Part shown: piece after piece, positions 55,147-62,529 of the stretch | How positions within the stretch are numbered: position 1 is the first letter of the stretch | How the letters are laid out: every line of letters begins with the position of its first letter | Source: Eutrophovita brisbanensis | GTDB taxonomy: Bacteria; Pseudomonadota; Gammaproteobacteria; Burkholderiales; Eutrophovitaceae | Reading direction: 5' to 3' | Assembly (NCBI GenBank): GCA_038147395.1 | Contig: JAYQTM010000001.1 | Span: forward strand, 744,001-808,000 | DNA length: 64,000 nt | The notes under the pieces: model-generated | Databases searched by the model: none | Told to the model about the DNA's origin: nothing | What the model saw: only the letters and a program-made list of their open reading frames with translations | Translations under genes and position numbers: made by a program

Positions 55147-55164
55147 ATTGTAATGTTGGTGTGA

Positions 55165-57345
55165 TTATCTGCGAGCGATACGGTGAAGCAATTCGACAAG
55201 TTTCAATAATTTTTCTGGGGTATGTTTCTTTTTCCATTCTCCTGAGACGTATTTATTTGCTTCAGAGAAAGTTGGATAGATATGCGTGGTACCTAGTATT
55301 TTGTTTAGTCCCAGTTTGTTTTTCATAGCAAGTACAAATTCAGCGATCGTTTCGGCCGCATGCTCACCAACAATTGTCACTCCGAGGATCTGATCTGATC
55401 CTAGTTTGGTTAGCACTCTAACGTATCCGTGATCATCTGAGTCGGCAATCGCTCTGTCCAAATCATCTAGCCCGTAACTTGTCAGCTCATACTCGATACC
55501 CTGATCTTTGGCATCCAGTTCGTTCAAGCCTACTCTGGCGACCTGTGGATGGGTAAACGTAGCCCAAGGTACGGAGCTAAAATCGACTGAGAATTTCTTG
55601 AAAGTGCCGAACAGCGCGTTGACTGACGCGTACCAAGCTTGGTGCGCTGCTGCGTGGGTGAATTGCATTTTCCCAGTCACGTCGCCACAGGCGTAAACGT
55701 TCGGGTATTTTGTTTGTAGGTATTCATTGGTCGGTACAATTTTATCGTCACTTGTGATTGCATCGATATCTTCAAGACCGTAGCCCATGGTGTTGGCCTG
55801 TCTTCCGATAGCAAAGAGGACTTTGTCAAAAGCTAACCTTAGTTCTCCATTTGGGCTGTCGCAAACCAAGTATTGCTTGTTGTTTTCGGTGATGAATCCC
55901 TTGGCTCGGTGTCTCGTGAGAATCGCAACACCTTCATCGGATAATTTATTGTTGATCGCATCAGAGACAACGTCGTCTTCTTTCACCAAGATACGATCGA
56001 GAGACTCGATTAACACCACCTCTGAGCCAAGTCTTTGAAATGCCTGAGATAGCTCGCAGCCGATCGCGCCACCGCCGATGACGATTAGTTTCTGCGGCAA
56101 TCTCTCAATGTCCCAAATTGTGTCTGATGTGGCGTAATCTACGTCCTTGAGACCGGGCAGAGGAGGGACGATAGGCCTGGCTCCCGCTGCAACGATAATT
56201 GATCGTGCGCTGAACTCTTGTAAGTCACCGTCTGAGTTTCGTATTTGAACCGTCCACGGAGTGGTGATTTTTGCATCCCCAAGAAAGCAGTCGACGCCTA
56301 GTTTGCTGTATCGCTCGATAGAGTCATGAGGTTCTATTTGTTTTATGACCTTTTTTACCCGCCGCATGACCTCTGAGAACTCAAACGATATGTTTGCGTC
56401 TTTGATTCCAAGCTTCGCAGCATCTCGTGATTCGGCAATAAAATGCGCGGTCTTGATGAGCGCCTTCGAGGGAACGCATCCGGTATTTAGACAGTCTCCC
56501 CCCATCTGATGTTTTTCTACGAGTGCGACTTTCGCTTTAACTGCCGTACCGATGTATGCGGATACTAATCCAGCTGCGCCACCGCCTATAACGATGAGGT
56601 TGTAATCGAATTTTTTTGGACGACGCCAGTTTCGATACACCCTCTGCCTTGTGATGAAGTTTAAAATTCCTTTTGCAGCAAGAGGAAACAATCCAAGCAC
56701 ACATAGCGATATTAATAGTGGTGCAGATAAGATATCTCCTATCGAATTTAAGCTCGCTAATTGCGTTCCTGCATTGACGTAGATTACGGTTCCGAAAAGC
56801 ATTCCAATTTGGCTTGCGATGAAAAATGTTTTAGTTTTTATTGGCGTCAAGGCCATGAGGACGTTGACCGCAAAAAAAGGAAAAATCGGTACCAGTCTCA
56901 TGGACAGTAAGTAGAAAGCGCCGTCCCGCTTGATTCCTTCATTGATGACCTTCAGCTTGCTTCCGAATTTTGTTCGCACGTAGTTTCGAAAGAAATAACG
57001 TGTCAGTAAAAAAGCCGCTGTCGCGCCTATTGTCGATGCGAATGAAACCAATATTGTTCCCCAGAGGACTCCGAAGAGCGCGCCTCCAGCCACGGTTAAT
57101 AGGGCTGCACCTGGGAGCGATAAAGCGGCTATAGCGATATAGACGGACACGTAGATTAATCCGGATCTAATCGGGTGCTCAGTAAAGTATGTTGCGAGCG
57201 TAGAGTAATTATTCTTTAGAGAACTTAGATTTAATTGGGCCATTAAATCTAAAATGCTCTCCCTAAAGCTAATGAATAATCCTGCCAAGATTATGAGTAA
57301 CGCAAGTAGGACAAATATCTTTTTTTCTGAATTTTTAGACTTCAT
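55165..57345 (-). CDS. TVP38/TMEM64 membrane domain fused to mercuric-reductase-like flavoprotein
   Basis: 726 aa in two parts. Residues 1-230 form a TVP38/VTT membrane domain with about six hydrophobic segments (ALSLPGAALLTVAGGALFG; RLVPIFPFFAVNVLMAL). From residue 247 comes a pyridine nucleotide-disulfide oxidoreductase: FAD motif VIGGGAAGL (252-260), redox cysteines C285 and C290 (GGDCLNTGCVPSK), NAD(P) motif LIVIGGGAIGCE, YACGDVTG, and the C-terminal catalytic His in THIYPTFSEA (H688). The C-terminal Cys pair and HMA domain of true MerA are absent, so mercury reduction is unlikely. It would oxidise or reduce a dithiol at the membrane. Confidence 0.88.
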   Translation of the reverse strand: MKSKNSEKKIFVLLALLIILAGLFISFRESILDLMAQLNLSSLKNNYSTLATYFTEHPIRSGLIYVSVYIAIAALSLPGAALLTVAGGALFGVLWGTILVSFASTIGATAAFLLTRYFFRNYVRTKFGSKLKVINEGIKRDGAFYLLSMRLVPIFPFFAVNVLMALTPIKTKTFFIASQIGMLFGTVIYVNAGTQLASLNSIGDILSAPLLISLCVLGLFPLAAKGILNFITRQRVYRNWRRPKKFDYNLIVIGGGAAGLVSAYIGTAVKAKVALVEKHQMGGDCLNTGCVPSKALIKTAHFIAESRDAAKLGIKDANISFEFSEVMRRVKKVIKQIEPHDSIERYSKLGVDCFLGDAKITTPWTVQIRNSDGDLQEFSARSIIVAAGARPIVPPLPGLKDVDYATSDTIWDIERLPQKLIVIGGGAIGCELSQAFQRLGSEVVLIESLDRILVKEDDVVSDAINNKLSDEGVAILTRHRAKGFITENNKQYLVCDSPNGELRLAFDKVLFAIGRQANTMGYGLEDIDAITSDDKIVPTNEYLQTKYPNVYACGDVTGKMQFTHAAAHQAWYASVNALFGTFKKFSVDFSSVPWATFTHPQVARVGLNELDAKDQGIEYELTSYGLDDLDRAIADSDDHGYVRVLTKLGSDQILGVTIVGEHAAETIAEFVLAMKNKLGLNKILGTTHIYPTFSEANKYVSGEWKKKHTPEKLLKLVELLHRIARR

Positions 57346-57402
57346 GTTGCCGGTCTCCGAATCACGTGAGAGTTGTCCGCCAGACTACTGTCGTTCTCGC
57401 CA

Positions 57403-58338
57403 TCATAGATCATCCAGAGGGATTTGCGTGCCAGATATTAAGCGGCCGAAATAAGAGGTGTGTGCCGCAGACCCGGGTGCCCAAGTCCGTGTGAATTGAT
57501 CCATGAATCGACTTTGATCATATTGAATTTTGATTAAGTCTATAAAAACATCGTCGATTCGTGTAGACCAGACACTTTTGTATTGATTGCTGGGCTTTGT
57601 CCCGAATCGTGTCGCTAGACCAAATAGCTCACCTTTGAAATTTGGCATTCCAGCGGCACCGTTATTGATAATTAACTTCGTGTTTTCTGAATGCTTGAGC
57701 AACTTGATTGCCGGAAGACATGTATGACTGCAAGCGATCACGTCTGCATTGGATCTGTTTAGAAGGTCGGTATATTGGGTGCTTTCTTTAACGAGATGGA
57801 GGCTTTCGCGACTAAATGACCACCCAGAAAGCGACTCGGTATCACCGTGAACGATGAGTACCCGTAGAGATCCGATATTAAAGCGTGCGTATTTGGGACG
57901 TTGTTCCAACTGATCCAAGATCGTTGTAAATTTTTCAGAGGTGGATTGTAGGGCGGCCATGATTTGGTTTGAATTTGAGACCTCAATTTCGGGAACGGAC
58001 TCCGGATAAGCGCACCCACATCCAACATTATCGGTGGGCGACACTAACTCCATCTCAACATTACCCAGGATCGTGGTGAACTCCATCGCTTTGAGATTGA
58101 CTTCTTCAAATAGATCTGGGGATATGTTGAACCAATTAAAGTCGCCACCAAGTACGACATTTTTACTCGGTAAATTGAATGACCTCAACGTGTTCAAGGC
58201 CTCTAGGTTTCCATATATGCCACCTGCGACTATGATCTCGTCGGTGTATTTTTCGCTGGCTTTTGCCAATTCTCCTGGGCCGTAAAAATAGTGTGGCGGG
58301 CAAAATCGGCCCACCGGTTCAACGTCCGGCATTCTCAC
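57403..58338 (-). CDS. ArsS-associated metallophosphoesterase-like protein with altered metal site
   Basis: 311 aa with a calcineurin-like layout: IIVAGGIYGNLEAL, VVLGGDFNWF, ILGNVEMEL, LIVHGDTES, ADVIACSHTCLPA. The first motif, usually D-x-H, reads G-x-Y (GGIYGN), and GNH reads GNV, so several metal ligands are missing while GGD, VHGD and SHT remain. INNGAAGMPNF and a GCGCAYPESVPE insertion are distinctive. It lies 12 bases after arsS. Either it binds a single metal, or it no longer hydrolyses phosphate esters. Role in arsenosugar making is unknown. Confidence 0.75.
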   Translation of the reverse strand: MRMPDVEPVGRFCPPHYFYGPGELAKASEKYTDEIIVAGGIYGNLEALNTLRSFNLPSKNVVLGGDFNWFNISPDLFEEVNLKAMEFTTILGNVEMELVSPTDNVGCGCAYPESVPEIEVSNSNQIMAALQSTSEKFTTILDQLEQRPKYARFNIGSLRVLIVHGDTESLSGWSFSRESLHLVKESTQYTDLLNRSNADVIACSHTCLPAIKLLKHSENTKLIINNGAAGMPNFKGELFGLATRFGTKPSNQYKSVWSTRIDDVFIDLIKIQYDQSRFMDQFTRTWAPGSAAHTSYFGRLISGTQIPLDDL

Positions 58339-58350
58339 GATATGCCTTTC

Positions 58351-59310
58351 CTATTGGAGGGAGCCACCGCAGCTTGACCCTTGGCCAGCTGCGCATCCAA
58401 AACAGTGATCTTTTACCGAAATCTTACGCCCAGACAAGGCGTCCGACTCTAGGTCAGATACGTTTATTTTGCGATTGCCATTTTCAATGTTGAGCTCGAG
58501 CATTTGATTAAAGTCGCAGTCGAATAGATAACCCTCCCAGTCAACTGACACCAACGTCTTGCACATGACTGATGAAAGATTCTTCTCGTCAAAGTTCTTT
58601 TTGAGTAATGACATGTATGTGTCAAACTGTTTTCTCGAAACGAGTGTGCTCCCGAATCGCTTGATCGGCATATTTGTGATTGTCAAAAGTGAGTTAAAGA
58701 TAACCCCATAATGCTTCCAGAGGTGCTCTTTGTATTCGGTCTGGAGCGTATTTTGGGGAGGCGGCAGAAATGGCCCCGTTGGGTTGTAGACGAGGTTCAG
58801 AGCAAGCCCCGATTCATCCTGCCCGTAACCCAGCTCATTTAACATTTGCAGCCCCTTGATACTCCTTTGGAATACGCCATCTCCTCGTTGTGCATCAACA
58901 TTATCCTCTGTATAACAAGGTAGCGATGCGATAACAGTGATTTGTTGGTCAGCTAGGAATTGAGCTAGGTCAGACTGGTCTGGTTCGCTGAGTATCGTTA
59001 AATTACAACGGTCGATGATCGAGATGTCGTCGTCTCTCAAATGTCGGACAAAATCTCTAAAGTGGGGATTTAACTCCGGAGCTCCTCCGGTGAGGTCTAC
59101 CGTCTTCGCTCCGACTCGTTTGATGAATGCCCTGACTTGATCCATCGTATTTTTAGACATGCTTTCTTTGCGGTCCGGGCTTGCATTCACATGGCAGTGC
59201 AGACACGATTGATTACATTTGTATCCAAGATTAACTTGGACGGTCTCGATCCGTTCTCGGTGAATAGTCGGAAAATTTCCCGAGTCTAATAGGTTTAGCG
59301 TTTCATGCAT
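58351..59310 (-). CDS. arsS: Arsenosugar biosynthesis radical SAM enzyme ArsS
   Basis: 319 aa. The radical SAM cluster is C32-x3-C36-x2-C39 (GYKCNQSCLHCHVNA), followed by DLTGGAPELNPHF. A C-terminal Cys-rich region (VSVDWEGYLFDCDFNQML; HCFGCAAGQGSSCGGSL) is the second family hallmark. ArsS is known to join the 5'-deoxyadenosyl radical of SAM to a methylated arsenical, giving the precursor of dimethylarsinoyl-sugars. It is the first gene of the seven-gene minus-strand cluster. The methyltransferase ArsM, which would provide dimethylarsenite, is not in the window. All expected Cys are present, with no in-frame TGA, so this is the cysteine and not the selenocysteine form. Confidence 0.92.
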   Translation of the reverse strand: MHETLNLLDSGNFPTIHRERIETVQVNLGYKCNQSCLHCHVNASPDRKESMSKNTMDQVRAFIKRVGAKTVDLTGGAPELNPHFRDFVRHLRDDDISIIDRCNLTILSEPDQSDLAQFLADQQITVIASLPCYTEDNVDAQRGDGVFQRSIKGLQMLNELGYGQDESGLALNLVYNPTGPFLPPPQNTLQTEYKEHLWKHYGVIFNSLLTITNMPIKRFGSTLVSRKQFDTYMSLLKKNFDEKNLSSVMCKTLVSVDWEGYLFDCDFNQMLELNIENGNRKINVSDLESDALSGRKISVKDHCFGCAAGQGSSCGGSLQ

Positions 59311-59388
59311 GTCGTCACTTCTTTGATTTATTTTGTCACGAGTGTAGCAAAATTAATTTACTGTTCTGAATGTCATGGACTTTGAGTT

Positions 59389-59404
59389 TTGAACTTTTGT
59401 TCAA
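59389..59404. promoter_or_regulatory. Perfect dyad between divergent arsS and rquA
   Basis: TTGAACTTTTGTTCAA, two 6-base inverted arms with a 4-base spacer, 79 bases upstream of arsS and 158 bases before rquA. A symmetric site between divergent operons is a candidate operator. The 251-base interval shows no other clear motif apart from a CTCTC/GAGAG hairpin-like pair near 59510-59532 before the rquA start. Confidence 0.35.
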
Positions 59405-59561
59405 TGCAGTATTCGTAAGCAGAGTTGCTCATAAGCAGTTAACATTTCGTGCTTCTACAGAGCCAACTTTTTGTTGGGAATTAGACTCATTCTGGAGTAA
59501 CGCTCGTATCTCTCTCTCAAAGAAGGAGAGAACGAATTAAATTAAATAGGGGAAATTTAAA

Positions 59562-60308
59562 TTGATCAACACGCAGACAAAAGCCAGCGGCGGAATTGAA
59601 GGGGCGCCCGATGGCGGTTTTATTTCGCAAAATGCGACTTCCATTCCTAATTATTTAACCACCACTTATTGGTGGGCGTATGTCAGTCCTAAGGCGATAC
59701 GGTTTTTTGATCGTGAATTTTTAGTTAACCTGATCTTATTTGGGAACTTTAAGAAATTAAGGGATCGTGCGCTCGATCGTCTCGGCTTTGTCATAGAGGG
59801 TAAGACGCTACAAATAGCCTCGGTGTATGGTGATTTCACTCAAAAAATTGTTGATCGACTGACCCCAGAATCTGAATTGGATGTGATCGATATCGTCCCG
59901 GGGCAACTTGAGAACTTAAAAAAGAAACTTTGTGAAAATTCGAAGTTGCGGCTCTTGCAAATGGACTCGAGTGCCCTGTCGCTAGAGACAGATACGTACG
60001 ATCAGGTCATATCGTTTTTTCTGCTTCATGAGCAACCCGAAGAGGTTCGTTCGAAGACGATTCAGGAGGCATGGCGAGTTGTAAAACCAGGGGGAAGGTT
60101 GGTTATTGTTGATTATCATCGCCCAAGACTCTTTAATCCAATCCGCCTTGTTCTGTGGCCAATACTCAAAATTCTTGAGCCGTTCGCCCTCGATCTATGG
60201 AGGCACGGGTTGGAACAATGGATTCCTGAAGAAATGTCATCCCAACGGATATCTAAGAGGACATTTTTTGGTGGAGTTTACCAAAAGCTCGTGTATGTGA
60301 AGTCTTAA
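59562..60308 (+). CDS. rquA: Rhodoquinone biosynthesis methyltransferase-like enzyme RquA
   Basis: RquA converts ubiquinone to rhodoquinone, replacing a methoxy group by an amino group that comes from SAM. Rhodoquinone's low potential lets electrons reduce fumarate or drive reversed complex I/II flow under low oxygen. The 248 aa carry the family's N-terminal signature YLTTTYWWAYVSPKAIRFFD (31-50) and LVNLILFGNFKKLRD (54-68), then a SAM fold (LQIASVYGDFT, DVIDIVP) and WRVVKPGGRLVIVDYH. This signature separates it from ubiquinone methyltransferases and from ArsM. Only TTG 59562 fits as start, with AGGGGAAA upstream. It is first in a three-gene + strand operon. Confidence 0.88.
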   Translation: MINTQTKASGGIEGAPDGGFISQNATSIPNYLTTTYWWAYVSPKAIRFFDREFLVNLILFGNFKKLRDRALDRLGFVIEGKTLQIASVYGDFTQKIVDRLTPESELDVIDIVPGQLENLKKKLCENSKLRLLQMDSSALSLETDTYDQVISFFLLHEQPEEVRSKTIQEAWRVVKPGGRLVIVDYHRPRLFNPIRLVLWPILKILEPFALDLWRHGLEQWIPEEMSSQRISKRTFFGGVYQKLVYVKS

Positions 60309-60320
60309 ACAGGCGAGGCA

Positions 60321-60902
60321 GTGGTGCTCAGGGTTCCTATTTTCGTTGTGATTTCATCCTTGCCGCTTTTTGGCTTCTCTAGTGAGCCGATTGTATCCGT
60401 ACGCTCGGAGATCAGAGACGGATCTGTTTATGTTGAAACGGAAGCGACGATAGCTGCCACCTTTGAAACCATCTGGGAAGCATTGACGGACTATGACAGG
60501 CTCTCGAATTTTATTCCAGGGATGAAGTTCAGTCGTTTATTGAGGTACGAGGGTTCGACGGCGTTCGTTGAGCAAAAAGGTTCAGCTAAGTTTCTATTTT
60601 TTGAATTGCCGATCGAGGTGGTAGTCAGGTCAATTGAAGAAAGACCTCATTCAATTCGAATTGAGTTGGAGGAGGGGACTCTCGAACGGTTAAGCGGAGG
60701 CTATCAACTGAGGAATGCCGGCCGAGAAAATTTATGGAATTTGTCGTGGAGTGGATATATTGAACCATCCATACCCATCCCCAATTTTTTAATCGAACGC
60801 CTTATTCGAAATGATCTGAGAGCACAATTCGAGGGCATGGTTATCGAGATTCAGAGACGAACGGAAGCTATCTTTACACGTGATCGAGAAAGTGTGAAAT
60901 GA
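60321..60902 (+). CDS. Exported START/SRPBCC-domain protein (Coq10 / polyketide cyclase-like)
   Basis: 193 aa: a hydrophobic N-terminal signal (residues 1-20) then a START-like lipid-binding domain (AATFETIWEALTDYDRLSNFIPGMKFSRLL; FFELPIEVVVRSIEE; WNLSWSGYI). The superfamily includes Coq10, which binds ubiquinone, and cyclases that bind hydrophobic ligands. Export to the periplasm is unusual for Coq10 itself. GTG 60321 or GTG 60324 can start it, with GAGG close by. It begins 12 bases after rquA and its stop overlaps the next start (ATGA). A quinone ligand is an inference from the neighbour. Confidence 0.75.
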   Translation: MVLRVPIFVVISSLPLFGFSSEPIVSVRSEIRDGSVYVETEATIAATFETIWEALTDYDRLSNFIPGMKFSRLLRYEGSTAFVEQKGSAKFLFFELPIEVVVRSIEERPHSIRIELEEGTLERLSGGYQLRNAGRENLWNLSWSGYIEPSIPIPNFLIERLIRNDLRAQFEGMVIEIQRRTEAIFTRDRESVK

Positions 60903-62401
60903 GTACAAGTACAAGACAACATAGATGGGCTCTGTTGGTCATCACGATTTTTTTTGCTGGGTGTGCGACAGTGAAAGAGTCCAGTCGTGGTGCTATTAAT
61001 TTCGAATCGTTTTCCCCGGAGGAGACGACGTGCTCTACATGGTTTAAACAAGTCGATGCGGTCGTTGATGGTGACGGTGCAAGAGATTTTGGGCCTCGAC
61101 GTTTTAAGAGTTTCCCTTATCTACGCGCTGATCGTTTTCTTGCTTCTTTTTCTGGTGACATGCGTGCTGACTCGCCGCACTTCGCGACGTGGGTTACTCA
61201 ATTGGGTGCGCTGGGGCAAAAAGAATACCGCTTAGAGATTGGCAATCTAAGTTCTAAAGCATTAAAAGAGTTATCACTGGATAAAGACCAAGCATACGAA
61301 CTGACTCGTATTTGTACGGATTTTATGGTGTCTCAGATATTGAGCTCACCGGAACGCATCGCACCAGAGTTGATTACTTCGATTGTGGTCCCAGATGATT
61401 ACAGTCAGGTAAAACGGATCGCGGGACTCTATTCGTTTTTACAATTTCCGTTTTCGGGCGGTATTGATAAATGGCATGAAGAGGCGACGGCCCTATTTCA
61501 CTCGCAAAGCAATGGTGAATATGGTGAGGGTAGCCGTGTTGCGTATAAGCAGGAGTTTCGAGGAGGACATTCCCAGAAATTCATCAAAACGCTATTGAAA
61601 TCAAGAGATTCACTTGGCATGTTCTCCGGTAATTCTGAATCTCTGACCGCATTATTCCAGTTTTACGCGCCAGTATTCTTGATCGAAGAGACCGGTCAAT
61701 ACGATCAAATAGGAGAGATGACTCGGGATGCTTCGGATACGCTTCAGTTGGATGTAAACAATCCGACGGTTTATACCCAACTTTCATACACCCGTTTTTA
61801 CGGTAAAACGCTGCTTCAACTCAATTATTTAGCGTGGATGCCGGAGAGGCCTAAATCTGGCGCGGCCGACCTTTTGGCAGGAAAGTTTGATGGTGTTCTC
61901 TGGCGAGTGACGTTGGATGAGGATGGCGTGCCGCTCATTTACGATGCGATACACCCATGTGGCTGCTATCACATGTTTTTTCCAACTGCTCGCCTTGAGA
62001 TGATCGCGCCCCCCGATCGCTATGTCGAATGGGCATTTTCTCCCCGCGAAGCGATGTCTGTGGATATTGATAGCACGATCACTGTTACCGCGGAGACACG
62101 AACACACTATCTGGCGAATGTGTCCGAGACTTCGATGGGAGACGAGGATATGATCAAGACATATCAGTTGGCACCATATGATGAACTTCGGTCGATGAGC
62201 TCAGTGATTGGCGCCAGAAGTATTTTCGATCAACATGGCCTCGTGCCAGGAACGGAAAGGGGCGAGCGCTTCTTGTTTTGGCCGATGGGTATTCGCAGTG
62301 CGGGCGCAATGAGGCAATGGGGCACTCATGCAACGGCTTTTCTTGGACGACGACATTTTGACGACGCGTTTCTAATTCAAGAGCGATTTAAGCGACGATG
62401 A
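60899..62401 (+). CDS. Large conserved lipoprotein of unknown function
   Basis: 500 aa with a lipoprotein signal (basic start, hydrophobic stretch, lipobox FAGC with Cys22). I recognise no domain. Distinctive segments are FPYLRADRFLASF near residue 72, LSYTRFYGKTLLQLNYLAWMPERP near the middle, DAIHPCGCYHMFFPTARLE, and RFLFWPMGIRSAGAMRQWGTHATAF at the C-terminus. The HPCGCYHMFFP stretch with paired Cys and two His looks like a metal or heme site, but that is a guess. Its ATG overlaps the stop of the START-domain gene, so the two are translated together. Confidence 0.75.
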   Translation: MSTSTRQHRWALLVITIFFAGCATVKESSRGAINFESFSPEETTCSTWFKQVDAVVDGDGARDFGPRRFKSFPYLRADRFLASFSGDMRADSPHFATWVTQLGALGQKEYRLEIGNLSSKALKELSLDKDQAYELTRICTDFMVSQILSSPERIAPELITSIVVPDDYSQVKRIAGLYSFLQFPFSGGIDKWHEEATALFHSQSNGEYGEGSRVAYKQEFRGGHSQKFIKTLLKSRDSLGMFSGNSESLTALFQFYAPVFLIEETGQYDQIGEMTRDASDTLQLDVNNPTVYTQLSYTRFYGKTLLQLNYLAWMPERPKSGAADLLAGKFDGVLWRVTLDEDGVPLIYDAIHPCGCYHMFFPTARLEMIAPPDRYVEWAFSPREAMSVDIDSTITVTAETRTHYLANVSETSMGDEDMIKTYQLAPYDELRSMSSVIGARSIFDQHGLVPGTERGERFLFWPMGIRSAGAMRQWGTHATAFLGRRHFDDAFLIQERFKRR

Positions 62402-62529
62402 TCATTGGACAACTCACTGTCCTGTCCATAGTCTCCGATCGTTCAGTTAATTACACTTGAAGCCCAGCAAAGCCGCGCGTCACAAGCGCATGTGGTAGTA
62501 GACTGGGTGACAACCTTAAAAGGGTAAAC

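Noticed and set aside
55165..57345. Mercuric reductase (merA)
   Set aside because: No C-terminal Cys pair, no HMA domain and no mer genes nearby; only the generic flavoprotein core is shared.
58351..59310. Selenocysteine in ArsS
   Set aside because: The C-terminal motif is encoded with Cys throughout, the frame ends in TAG, and there is no in-frame TGA with a SECIS-like hairpin.
59510..59532. CTCTC/GAGAG hairpin before rquA as a terminator
   Set aside because: The stem is only five bases and no T run follows; it may just be low-complexity sequence near the ribosome binding site.
59562..60308. Reading the methyltransferase next to arsS as the missing ArsM
   Set aside because: It lacks the conserved arsenic-binding cysteines of ArsM (only one Cys is present) and carries the RquA N-terminal signature.
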